DNA of 64,000 nt from Epiperipatus broadwayi (taxonomy: Eukaryota > Onychophora > Udeonychophora > Euonychophora > Peripatidae). A program made the translations under genes and the position numbers. The stretch lies in the NCBI GenBank assembly GCA_028023455.1, contig JAQFVV010006706.1:310001-374000 (forward strand). Reading direction: 5' to 3'. The notes below the pieces were generated by a model. The model ran no database searches and was not told the origin of the DNA. It saw only the letters and a list, made by a program, of their open reading frames with translations. This document shows positions 47,130 to 57,835 of this stretch, piece after piece; the stretch's first letter is position 1; the number at the start of each line of letters is the position of its first letter.

Positions 47130-48045
47130 ATGATTACAGAGGCTTTATACATCCACACTCCAACTCTCCAAGCTCTCACAAATTGGCAGGCCTGCAAGCA
47201 TATTTATATAGAAATATGCAGCTGTGCAAGTTTGAGGCAGATAGAAAGAATAATATACATCTTTACACCAAAGACCTACTACAAGCAGGCTATAAACTCA
47301 ACACTATTAACAATAAAATCAAACAATTTTATAGGAAAATCACTGACAATAAAAACAATATTAAACTTCCATATATTACTCTTCCCCACATACCTAAAAT
47401 CTCCTATCAATTAATCAAGGTTTTGGCCAATAAATTTAAACTTAGCTTTCATACACCCCCATGCACTAATCGTCTAATCAACAACTCTAAGGACAAAATT
47501 GAACCTTCTCAGACTCCCCATGTCATTTACAGCATAGCTTGCCCACAACCTGGTTGCCAGGCCATTTATTTTGGAGAAACCAAGGCAGGCATAATCAACA
47601 GGACAGCACAACACAGATATACATATAATAGAGCCATGAAAAACAATGATAATTCATCAACATTTTTATAGCATTCCAAGAAGACAGGACATTTGTTTGA
47701 ACCTTCCAGCCCTAAAATAGTCTGTATTAAGAAAAATGACATCAAGCGGAAAATCAGAGAAGCATATTTTATTAATGGCAATAATAACTCCATCAATAGA
47801 CGAGATACCTGCTTTGACATCTCCAAACGTTGGACTATCTAGTTCATTTGCATATGCTTTGCATACTGTTTTGTTTCCCTTGCCCTATTTTTTCATTCTG
47901 CAGCTCACAGTACCACTATGAATATGAGGCAAAAGACCTCAAAAGTGCTTAGTGTGTAATAATTTCTGTGTATCTTTATAGCTTCTCATTCAAGTGTGGC
48001 ATACGCTTTGTTAATTTTGTATACTAACATGATATTATTAAAGAA
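47130..48045 (+). mobile_element. Penelope-like element fragment with GIY-YIG endonuclease
   Basis: The coding relic starts in the post-RT region (NWQACKHIY..CSCASLRQIER, then after a frameshift LYTKDLLQAGYKLNTI, LPYITLPHIPKISYQLIKVLANKF). It is followed by a GIY-YIG nuclease: HVIYSIACPQPGCQAIYFGETK (about 47515-47580; VIY and YFG in place of GIY and YIG), an Arg-containing NRTAQHR, HSKKTGHLF, REAYFIN with the catalytic Glu, and NSINRRD. One in-frame TAG at 47669-47671 interrupts it; the last stop is 47840-47842. This RT plus GIY-YIG layout is diagnostic of Penelope-like retroelements. The RT core is lost (5' truncation). Confidence 0.8.
47183..47842 (+). pseudogene. Penelope-like GIY-YIG endonuclease ORF, one in-frame stop
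   Basis: Frame of 220 codons from ATG 47183 to TAG 47840-47842, with one internal TAG (47669-47671). GIY-YIG domain residues: Tyr of the first motif at VIY, Tyr-Phe-Gly of the second, conserved Arg, His, Glu and Asn in the expected order. In Penelope elements this domain cuts target DNA. The extra CPQPGC between the two motifs fits the cysteine pair found in some Penelope endonucleases. Without RT it would be inactive for transposition. Confidence 0.7.
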
Positions 48046-49640
48046 ACATAATTATTCCACCCATTGCAGGAATGTGCATTGGTGTGGTGAGGGATCACAT
48101 GAATATATGTAGAAAAAGGAAATGCTCCATACCAGGGGGAGTTAGTCTTTATCCAAGGCATAAAAAATCAAATGGCAGCAGAAATATCTCTGCTACCATT
48201 GGCAACGTAGTGACTATCATTTTCAGGTCATGCATTTAATTGGGTAATATACCATATATGCTAATGTAATACAAAGGAATGAGAATCCAATGTGCCTCCC
48301 AGTTTACACTGACATATAACACCCATACATACATCCACCAGCATCGATTCAACTACAAAACAATTAGCCCAAAATTAACTTTACTTAAACCAACATAATC
48401 TTAATGAGGCTATGCAATCATTTATATCTAACTTTAAATTTATTAATTTAATTGAACGAGGATGGAAATCGTAATGGTAAATTTTATATATTCTACCACA
48501 TGGCAAGAAATCATGAGATACACCAACTGTGTCATTATATCTATTTTCAAGTTATAATCATCATAAGTGACATATTAATTAAATTAGTGAGACACTCTCT
48601 GGTCATGTGGCAAACATGTTATACATAAAATACTTATTACATAGGAAATAAGTAGTTTAGAATTTAATTTAATTGTCAGATAAGAGATTTTCTTTAGGAA
48701 AAGTAATGTTCAGGTTTAGTAATTGAAAAGATAGCTAAAAGTTCAAATCTTATTTAAAAGTTCACATTCCCATTGTATTTTGATGAATCCTTCAGTCTGC
48801 TTCAAGTTTATTAAAAGTTAACTTTATGGTTAATGATATGCTACACATTCCAGTTCAAGGCTTTGTCCATCACTGATTAGTAGATTTTATTTCTTATTGG
48901 AGACAAATCCTTACTTTTCTTGCCTTTGGTGACTGCCATTCTTAAGGCCACCTCAGTCAGTGCAACTGAGGGAAATGAAGTCTAATGCATGACCCCTATA
49001 TTGTGGTCATCCACAACATAGCTACAAAATCTTTTAGTCAGGAATCAGGAAAAGTAATCTAATTTTTTTTTTAATTTGAAATTCTTCTTTTTTATATTTC
49101 TTTATATTTGTTATTATGAAAGTTTAGGATCAATAACTCATAGCTTAGCAACGTTCTCATAGGTGATGATGATTTTTCTCTCTGGTCTGTGTGTGCATAC
49201 ATACTTTTATTGTGTAGCTTGCTTTAGAATGGGAAACACCAATATTTTCTTAATCACTAGTAATTTTTTAAATCTCTTATCTGACTACAATCTGTTAAAT
49301 TAATTTGCCCTAAGGTCCTGTTTGCCATTTCATTTCAATAGAAATAGTTTAAAAATAACTTTGGAAAAAAATAACTTAATACCTTTTTATTATTATTTTT
49401 TTTACTTTCCTTTAAAATAGAAACTTTTATTTTGGGATTTTTTTAAAAAACTTTTTCTTATCACTTTTATTTCACTTTAAATAATTATTTAATATGTCTA
49501 CTATCTGTACATTTTAGATAATTATTACTTGAATTTTTTTTTCATTTTTATTTATCTTTTTTTTAATATATTTTTATTTGAGAGTGATGTAACGGCATAT
49601 ATGTACACCAGTACAGTACATAGAAAGTATAAAATTTATA
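48046..49640. other. AT-rich stretch, probably the rest of the LTR-like repeat
   Basis: Patches near 48260-48460 resemble 18010-18250. TGATGTAACGGCATATATGTACA at 49585-49607 resembles the 3' end of the 17.25 kb element (TTAATGTAATGGCATATTTATAT). Between them similarity is too weak to follow by eye. No coding. Confidence 0.35.
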
Positions 49641-49644
49641 TGAT

Positions 49645-49935
49645 GTGAATTCTCCTTGGTTTGAATTAAAAACCACACTTATTGCTGAATCATCAAAACT
49701 TATACTTAATATACCTATTTTCAGAAAAATGCATTTCCCAGAGAAAAGGCCAATGATATTAAATGTTATTTATGCAAAGCCACCTATAACTTTTATGAAT
49801 AAATGCACTCCAACATTAGATCAAAAAAATTCAAAGAAACATTTTTATTTGTTTCTGAATATTAATAATACATCACTACCATTAAAAAATCGAAGTTATC
49901 TTTTTGGAGTCTTTAATTCACATGCAACTACATAG
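49645..49935 (+). other. unrecognised open frame, 96 codons
   Basis: ATG to TAG with mixed composition (FPEKRPMILNVIYAKPP). The sequence NVIYAKPPITFMNKC is less repetitive than most chance frames here, but I recognise no domain and there is no splice or promoter context. It could be a chance frame or a transposase scrap. Confidence 0.15.
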
Positions 49936-49944
49936 AGTATTTTT

Positions 49945-50037
49945 TTATGCATCAAAGCATCAGCCAGGAAGCTAACCCACAAACCCGGGACAACTGCTTG
50001 TAAGGTAGCTGTGCTGACCACTCGACCACCAACGCAA
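49945..50037 (-). repeat. tRNA-Gly-derived SINE
   Basis: On -: GCGTTGGTGGTCGAGTGGTCAGC (close to the 5' part of tRNA-Gly with an A box), CTACCTTACAAGCAG (anticodon-arm position of Gly-UCC, changed), GTCCCGGGTTTGTGGGTTAGCTTCC (T-arm region with an insertion) and tail GATGCTTTGATGC plus A-run. Same family as 5.45, 38.35 and 63.63 kb. Confidence 0.7.
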
Positions 50038-50039
50038 TT

Positions 50040-50690
50040 TTGGCCAGAAGTTGTTGAAATAATAGTATTGGTGCTATGAATTGAAATTGTTTGCTATGGG
50101 TTAATATCACAAAATTTTTTTAGGAAGTAAAATTTATTTTAACAGAACACGAATGCATTTATACATCAAATGAATGGTATTTATGAATTACATTATGATT
50201 TTTAGTTACAATATAAAAAATGTTCATATTAGATAAGCACTTACATGTGTAATTTGTTGGTCTGATTATAGACCAGTAGCTACAATATTAAAACAATAGT
50301 TTTACTAAAAAATGTAATCATTATTTTATTCTTATTGCAATAAATTTCATGATTAGCCTCTATTATTACACCAAATTTTACAATTATTAAAGCAGTAAAA
50401 TTTATCATTTAGATTTTATAATTATCATGTTACTGTTTGCATGGAATGCTGTATTAGGAAATTCCATTCAAGAGTTCATTAACTATTCAAAATGCAATTG
50501 TATCTTGATTTCTGGTAATGATATTATTATTAGTGAGTTGATTAAAAATAAATGGATGGTTTTGTTTCTATTAGGCAGAATAACCAAAAGATTTAACTGA
50601 AAAATTTAATGACTGATTAAAAGATTTAAAATTGATTGGTTGATTAAAAGTAAAAGGAATATTTAATTACAAGTATAGTATATCTTGGTA
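50040..50690. other. AT-rich noncoding stretch
   Basis: Nothing recognised. Confidence 0.4.
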
Positions 50691-50811
50691 TATGTAATTA
50701 GAGGATTTGAACTCAGACTTTCAAACTCCCTTCAGTCATCCATTCGATCCTATTCAACCAATATACATGACCACATATGTGTAAAAAAGATAAATAATCT
50801 CATATATATAT

Positions 50812-52527
50812 ATATGAAAAACAAAAAACACAAGTTAAAAACTTGCATATGCTTGTATTTATGACAATAGATGACGTTATACCAAAAACACCTTCAAGCG
50901 TTTGTTTACATAAACAGCAGAGCGAGTATTTCACTATCTCTAACTTAATTTCCACCTTCATATCATGATTTCAAGCTATTTGCTATTGTCAGTGAAGGAC
51001 AGGATTAAGAAACTAGATCTAAAACACAAACTCTGAGCGTTTAAGAAACAGTTTCTATTCAGCTTGCAAGCGTGAATCTTTTAGACACGTAATGTCTTCA
51101 AACTCAGCATCGCATGCCAGATAGCTACATGGGTTTGATATAAGTTCAGCATCACCACATATTAGAAGTCTCTGCAATATATATCATTGCAAGAAAGACC
51201 TCAAAGGTACATTTATGAAAAACAAAAAGCACAAGTTAAAAACTTGCATACGCTTGTATTTATGACAATAGATGGCGTTATACCAAAAACACCTTCAAGT
51301 GTTTGTTTACATAAACATCAGAGCGAGTATTTCACTATCTCTAACTTAATTTCCACCTTCATATCATGATTTCAAGCTATTTGCTATCGTCAGTGAAGGA
51401 CAGGATTAAGAAACTAGATCTAAAACACAAACTCTGAGCGTTTAAGAAACAGTTTCTATTCAGCTTGCAAGCATGAATCTTTTCGACATGTAATGTCTTC
51501 AAACTCAGCATCGCATACCAGATAGCTACATGGGTCTGATATCAGTTCAGCATCACCACATAGTAGAAGTCTCTGCAATATATATCATTGCAAGTAAGAC
51601 CTCAAAGGTACATTTATGAAAAACAAAAAACACAAGTTAAAAACTTGCATACCCTTGTATTTATGACAATAGATGGCGTTATACCAAAAACACCTTCAAG
51701 CGTTTGTTTACATAAACATCAGAGCGAGTATTTCACTATTTCTAACTTAATTTCCACCTACATATCATGATTTCAAGCTATTTGCTATCGTCAGTCAAGG
51801 ACAGGATTAAGAAACTAGATCTAAAACACAAACTCTGAGCGTTTAAGAAACAGTTTCTATTCAGCTTACAAGCGTGAATCTTTTAGACATGTAATGTCTT
51901 CAAACTCAGCATCACATGCCAGATAGCTGAATAGAAACTGTTTCTTAAATGCTCAGAGTTTGTGTTTTAGATCTAGTTTCTTAATCCTGTCCTTGACTGA
52001 CGATAGCAAATAGCTTGAAATCATGATATGAAGGTGGAAATTAAGTTAGAGATAGTGAAATACTCGCTCTGAAGTTTATGTAAACAAACGCTTGAAGGCG
52101 TTTTTGGTATAACGCCATCTATTGTCATAAATACAAGCGTATGCAAGTTTTTAACTTGTGTTTTTTGTTTTTCATAAATGTACCTTTGAGGTCTTTCTTG
52201 CAATGATATATATTGCAGACTTCTACTATGTGGTGATGCTGAACTGATATCAGACCCATGTAGCTATCTGGCATGCGATGCTGAGTTTGAAGACATTACA
52301 TGTCTAAAAGATTCACGCTTGCAAGCTGAATAGAAACTGTTTCTTAAACACTCAGAGTTTGTGTTTTAGATCTAGTTTCTTAATCCTGTCCTTCACTGAT
52401 GATAGCAAATAGCTTGAAATCATGATATGAAGGTGGAAATTAAGTTAGAGATAGTGAAATACTTGCTCTGACGTTTATGTAAACAAACGCTTGAAGGTGT
52501 TTTTGGTATAACGCCATCTATTGTCAT
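50812..52527. repeat. 401-bp tandem repeats, direct then inverted
   Basis: Unit starts are exactly 401 bp apart (ATGAAAAACAAAAAACAC at 50814, 51215, 51616). The third unit breaks after about 310 bp at about 51925, where the sequence turns into its own reverse complement (GAATAGAAACTGTTTCTTAA follows CCAGATAGCT). About 1.5 inverted units run to 52527. By eye identity between units is above 95%. Each unit carries the same 60-codon frame (51187-51369, 51588-51770, 52203-52021 on -), but it simply rides with the repeat. Both outer edges end in short (AT)n runs. Confidence 0.85.
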
Positions 52528-52540
52528 ATATATATATATA

Positions 52541-52600
52541 ATGAGTGCTAGTTCAATATAATGAGTGCTAGTTCAATATAATGAGTGCTAGTTCAGCATA
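52541..52600. repeat. three 20-bp tandem repeats
   Basis: ATGAGTGCTAGTTCAATATA at 52541 and 52561, and a third with two changes at 52581, directly after the (AT)n that closes the satellite array and before the right terminus of the foldback element. Confidence 0.85.
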
Positions 52601-52727
52601 AATATTGGATATCATTTATCTTTTTCACATGTATGTGTTCATGTGTATTGGTTATATAGGATAGAATGGATAACCAAAGGGAGCTTAAAAGACTGGGTTC
52701 AAATCCCTCTAATTACAAAAGGAATTA

Positions 52728-53079
52728 TGATATTTTCTGATAATTATTATTTTAGATCTTTTTTGCTATATTGAAAATAAGGTAAGAGCTTGCAAAACAA
52801 TATAATCTTATTAAATTCACTGGTAACTTTATTTTTATATAATAATGGTGATCTTTTGAAAAGATGGACATAATAGTTTAATCATATTTTGAATAGTGAT
52901 ACAAATATTGAGATAAATACATTATCAATATATTCACTTGATCTACTCATTTTCTTTTGAATTTAGATATTCAGTTTAGTGATGATAAAAAATCTGCAAA
53001 TTACTTGGAGAAATTTTAAAACTGGATTTTTTTTTTAGAAATATATGGACTTGTGTAGTTGTGCAATCTCTTCTTAAGC
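52728..53079. other. AT-rich noncoding stretch
   Basis: Nothing recognised. Confidence 0.35.
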
Positions 53080-53520
53080 AAGCTTATACTGTTCCAGTTT
53101 TAATAAATAATGAGTATAGACAAAACTGTGGAAATTATTGTGGAATACCATTGTTATTTATAACAGCAAAAGATTTTTCAATAATTTTGTTGTATAGGTT
53201 ACATCCAGTAATAGATGCATGGTTATCCAAAACTCAATGACTTTAGAGAATTAAGAAGCACTATAGACATGTATTTTATTATCAATCAAAAGACAAAAAA
53301 ATGTTGAAAACAAAGAATTGATTATATTTTATTTTATTGACTTAATAAATACCTTTGTTTTACGTAATCAAACAGGTTCACAATTTGGAATGAGGTTATT
53401 GTTCATTTTAATCACCATCATAATACTGCTCTTTGGATTTTATTTTTATCAATGGGACTTGGAATTCAAAGCTGATAATTAATGTTCTTATGCATCTGGA
53501 AAACACTTTTAAAAGACACT
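53080..53520 (+). mobile_element. decayed LINE reverse transcriptase fragment
   Basis: Broken + frames give NCGNYCGIPLLFITAKDFSIILLYRLHPVID (the NYRGISLL...K.FARILLNRL motif), AWLSKTQ (the ETQCGFR position), MYFIINQ and IIFYFIDLINTFVLRNQ (FIDLTKAFDSVNR, with the catalytic Asp kept in FIDL but the KAFD changed). The order is that of the first RT motifs of a LINE. Endonuclease and the YXDD part are not visible. Clade undetermined. Confidence 0.6.
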
Positions 53521-55299
53521 ATCTTCTAGTAATTATTGACTACTCAAATTTATTATTGATATCATTAGAATAGAAAGCTGCTTTTGCTTTATTAGGTAAT
53601 TGAAGAATTGAGTGGCATGTTGTTGTTATTAACAAAAAGTGCTAGTTTAACTACCTTTAACAGTTTAAAATAACAAGCTTTTATTTTTATAACATAAACC
53701 AAAGCCCAAATATGGTAAGAAAGGATTTTCAGTTTCATAATCTTTATATTTTCATATTGACAACATTTTTTTTTTTAAAAAAAGCTATACCTTTTTTCTA
53801 ATATTTATAACGTATTGTTATGATGCAACCTATATACTGATTACATAGCTTAATCAACATATTCATGTAAAGGTTTTTTTTATGTTTGTGGACCTGATAC
53901 TGTATTTGCTCTTATTCTGGTTGGTAATTCCAAAAGTTGTCAGCAGTTTAAACTGTGTTACAGACACGTCATTAGGGTAAGTGCGTACTGACAAACAAAT
54001 TTATGTACATGTTTGTATATGTATGTATGCATTTATAAAAACATTACTTAAAAAAATATGAAAAAATAAAATAGACGATCGTAAAAAAATTATAAACAAG
54101 TGAGCAAAATAAAAGGAAGCTTTTAAATGATTGGATGTTGATAATGTGGAAGTACTGAAAATGTGGAAGATGAGTATTAATTATAGTGATTTATAAAATG
54201 AAAAAAATAATCTCATAGAACAATAAAAGAATTCAGAGAAGAAGAAAAAATGAAAAAACAACAAACGATTTTTTTAAAGAAAAGTCTGTAACGAAAATTT
54301 GAAAAGTAAAACAAAACACAAAGAATTAAAAAGAAGATAATGATGTATTTTACCCTTTTATTTGGTATGCTGATGCATATAAATTAATTACACTAAATAA
54401 AATTTAAACAACTTCAACCAATCAAATTGTCTTTGTTAAACTTATGAACTTCAATCATACATTAAAATAATCGACCACTACTCTTCAGAGTAATCATTTT
54501 ATAAGTAATAAGATTTACACAACTGATCATTAGAACAACATTAATTTTCAATGAAATGCCAAAAACTCATGCATTATATATACAAGAATATGATTATTTT
54601 AAAGCATAAAAATCTTTATGCAGTCTTATACTCTTAAATATTTCAAACACTAGTGAATTCTGAAGCAGAATTTAAATCAATTAAGAATTATAAGCTAAAC
54701 GTAATGCATAAACTAATTATACCAAACAAAATTTAAACCAGCCAATCAGTAGCCTAAATTTACTAACATTGACATTACCCTAATATGACAAAATACAAAG
54801 GCTTCCAATATGGTCATTTCATCACATACAACACTAATGTGGTTTTTATTTGTCACCTTTTACTATTTCACTTTCGATAAAAATGCAAGACTCACATTTC
54901 ATTGGGTTCTAAAGTCTCAAGAAGGAGATACTTCTTCAATATAATGTAAACAGTTATTTTCAAAGAGATATTAAAAAACTGAATTGTTTCTGGAAAAAAG
55001 AAAAGAAAAATAATTACTTGAAAATTCAATGTGTAATTTTATTGTGACAAAAAACTTGAATTTTGGATTTATATGTTGTCTGAACATATACATGACATAG
55101 ATTCAATTCTACAGTAAAGCTTGTCATTATTCAGGTATCTAAAATATTTTGAAATATGCTGGATTTTTTAAAATTATAACAGAAGAAACAGTAAGTTTAG
55201 ATTTTGTTTCAGGTAATCAGCCTAGATAGATATTCAATAAATGAATATGTAAAACAACTAATGTTGGGGATTATATATGTCTATATCTTTACAAATTTA
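53521..55299. other. AT-rich noncoding stretch
   Basis: No gene, RNA or repeat that I can support. Confidence 0.4.
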
Positions 55300-55304
55300 T
55301 TACC

Positions 55305-55569
55305 TTTACCCACAAAGGCTAAACTATCCATACATTAGCACCATTCAGTGCAAGCCAAAGATGCAAGAAGGTTAATATATAATTTTCACATCTAGTGCCT
55401 ACTATATTGGATATTCTCATATTGGATGTGTAGGCACTAGATGAGGATTTTATGCAAAAACCTTCTTGCATCCATTGATTATTCTGACTTTCACTGAGTG
55501 GTGCTACTATATGGAAAATTTATTCTATGTGTGAACAATGCGTGTAAGCATAAATAATGGTGATCATGT
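55305..55569. mobile_element. hairpin MITE family B, copy 2
   Basis: The left arm CTAAACTATCCATACATTAGCACCATTCAGTGCAAGCC ... ATCTAGTGCCTACT and right arm GTAGGCACTAGATGAGGATTTTATGCAAAAACC ... CACTGAGTGGTGCTACTATATGG are inverted copies with a short loop (about 55403-55427). The right terminus GTGTAAGCATAAATAATGGTGATCATG matches the left terminus of copy 1 at 34839. Boundaries approximate. Confidence 0.65.
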
Positions 55570-56080
55570 ATGTTTATCAACAATATTATGTTTTCTTGCA
55601 ATAAATATATAAAATGAAGAGAGTATAATACATTATTCCAATATAATCATGGTTAAAATAAATCAGAAAATAAAAGCATACAGCCTTAAAGCGAGTTGTC
55701 TTTTATATAAATCTTTACTTGATAATCATTACTCCTAATGTTAATGTAAACAAAATTTTACAATAATAACCCATCAACTTTGTTTATTTTTAAGATTTTT
55801 TTAAAAATTAGATTCACACTATCATTGTTTTCTATTCATCTCCTTTCTAGTCATCTATTTATTTTTCTTTGAACATTATAGATATTTCTATAAAATTAGA
55901 TTTTTTTTGATCAAAAGTATCAATTCTTTTCCTTTCCTTCTCAAGTGTTAAATTTTTACATAAATTTAGTAATGGTAAAAACATTATTTTAAATCAAACG
56001 TATTTTTAGCCTTTCTGCTTTGTCTCTGTTAAGGTCTTTTTTATACTAAGTCCTAGGAGTGTTAAATGGTGATGATCCAA
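55570..56080. other. AT-rich noncoding stretch
   Basis: Nothing recognised. Confidence 0.35.
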
Positions 56081-56089
56081 GTACTATAT

Positions 56090-56710
56090 TCAGTGATTTT
56101 TACAGAAAAATAAAGATTGACACCATGAATTACAACAAGTAAGCACTTATAAATACCTTGGTTAAATTATTGTTATAGATAATGATATAACAGATGCGTG
56201 AGGTTTTTTCAATATAAATAACTTAGTATTAAAAAAATATATGCTTGTGTATTTGAAAAGGATTTTTTTAACAGATATGTTTTACCAATTATTATATATG
56301 GATCTGAGGCTTGGACACATAGTAGAAGGATAATGGAGAAGCTTTATGCTAAACAATATGTTTAGAATAGCAAAGAAGAAATGAAAGTAAACTATGAGAT
56401 TGAGAACAATTAAGTATCATTGATATCAGTGAGAAAATTGAAAACTGAAATAGGGTTGGGCTGGACATATTGTTAAAAGGGATGATTTTGGATGGACATA
56501 AACTAGAAGAATTGACATTAAGTGGATAGTCAAACTTTATAAACTCTATCTCAATTGATTATAAAATGTCTGAGACAGATGAATAACCTAACAAAAATTT
56601 TTGGCATGACATGGTGAAGAGAAACCACATACCAGATAAACAAGTTTAGACATAAAGATATCTTTATCCTATAATGGATTAGTACTAGTCAAAAATGATG
56701 TTGATAATAA
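56090..56710 (+). mobile_element. strongly decayed RTE-like LINE fragment
   Basis: Blocks in order on +: TYKYLG (about 56143), FNRYVLPIIIYGSEAWTH (about 56265-56330, matching FNKCVLPVLTYASETWT of the 38.7 kb copy), LGWTYC (GHIV region), RQMNNLTKIFGMTW (the IPHVRWMDEI region) and FILXWIST at the end (FILQWIDNG). Many stops. Oldest of the three RTE copies. Confidence 0.65.
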
Positions 56711-57302
56711 AATAATACAAAGAAGAAATTCTTATGTAATCACTTTCATTCTTTATATTCAAATGTAATGTTATTTTTTTCTTTCAAAGACTAGCTACAA
56801 ACTATTTTTATTTCATATTTGAAGAAATTTCTATTAAATTAAAATAAATGTGATTATTAAGATTTTTACAATTTTTCCAACACTTTTCCACTTAAATAAG
56901 TGATGGAAAAAGATATTCAAAATTATATCTGTTAAGCTTATATTAGTTTGTGTTGTGTCTTTTAGTAGCCAAGCATTGTTTGGAGCAGTGGTGGGAGCCG
57001 ATTCTAAAATGTAAAGTTAGGATTGTGACCTAACTCTTAAACTTCATATCTTATAAACTTCTGAGCAATGAACCATTAGACTATTTTTATTTACCAGTAA
57101 TAGATTTAAAGAAGTTTTATAATTATTCCAAAATTGTATTGATATATTAATTTCGAAAAAAAAATGTCAATACAAAATCATAAATGCAACAAGCATTCTT
57201 GGTTCAAAGTTTTATTAAAACATACTTTCATGAATTGGTGTTATTATAATTACTTTTGTGCTCATAATATACAATTTACAATCCACATATTAAGTTTCAG
57301 TT
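56711..57302. other. AT-rich noncoding stretch
   Basis: Nothing recognised. Confidence 0.35.
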
Positions 57303-57796
57303 ATTTATACTATGTGATGTGATATACTGTGGCTTCTCCTTAAATGAAGTCAAGAATATCTGAGCAGTTATGCCCAGATAAACCTGTTAGCCACTTAATT
57401 TTCCATTCCCCACTCTAAGTTTTCCCATATTCTGCTTTATTCCATTTCCAAAACATAATCTTTGTCAACTCTATGGCCTTTATATCTAAATCCCCCTTAT
57501 CTTTTCCCAAACCCAGCATAAAAACCAATAATTCACTTTCTGTATAATCACTTTTTTCATATTTATTCTTCCGTAACTTCATTATATGCAACCTTTTTGT
57601 TTTCAAGCATTTACATTCAATTAACAAATGCCTAATATTTTCTATTTCTTCCTTACATAATTTACAAAATAAATTACCCATATTTTTCCATTTACATGTA
57701 TATTCCTTTGTTGCTAAAGATCTAGTTCGAGCCTTAAACAATAAACTACTTTCTTTACTATTATTATATATTAACTCACACCTAATATTCTGTTTA

Positions 57797-57835
<39 letters not shown>
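57303..57835 (-). mobile_element. LINE C-terminus and 3' end (CACAT tail), piece downstream of the LTR insertion
   Basis: The frame 57741-57415 (108 codons, TAG stop 57415-57417) contains a zinc knuckle CKLCKEEIENIRHLLIEC (C-x2-C-x8-H-x4-C) and ends FWKWNKAEYGKT. Such a knuckle is common at the end of LINE ORF2 proteins. The 3' UTR runs to CACATCACAT at about 57310, and the same terminus is seen at 15.66-15.76 kb. Coding continues on the far side of the inserted LTR-like element at 59.21-59.85 kb. Clade not assigned. Confidence 0.7.

Larger units (their letters stand above)
50694..52727. mobile_element. foldback family A element carrying an inverted 401-bp satellite array
   Basis: Termini of about 105-115 bp, 50694-50800 (GTAATTAGAGGATTTGAAC, TCCATTCGATCCTATTCAACC, AAAGATAAATAATC) and 52610-52727 (GATATCATTTATCTTTTTCAC, GGTTATATAGGATAGAATGG, GGGTTCAAATCCCTCTAATTAC), are inverted copies, so this is one unit of about 2.03 kb. 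They match the arms of the foldback copies at 6.2, 10.1, 42.5 and 45.2-46.1 kb. The interior is a satellite array (listed separately) plus three 20-bp repeats. No target duplication was found. GGGTTCAAATCCC at the very end is a perfect tRNA-type B box with pairing flanks. Confidence 0.7.

Noticed and set aside
51187-52203. 60-aa ORF repeated three times
   Set aside because: The frame is carried by the 401-bp satellite unit; substitutions do not look protein-preserving and there is no other gene signal.
50812-52527. CRISPR-like or tandem array of a defence system
   Set aside because: Units are 401 bp, nearly identical without unique spacers, and partly inverted; this is eukaryotic satellite DNA.
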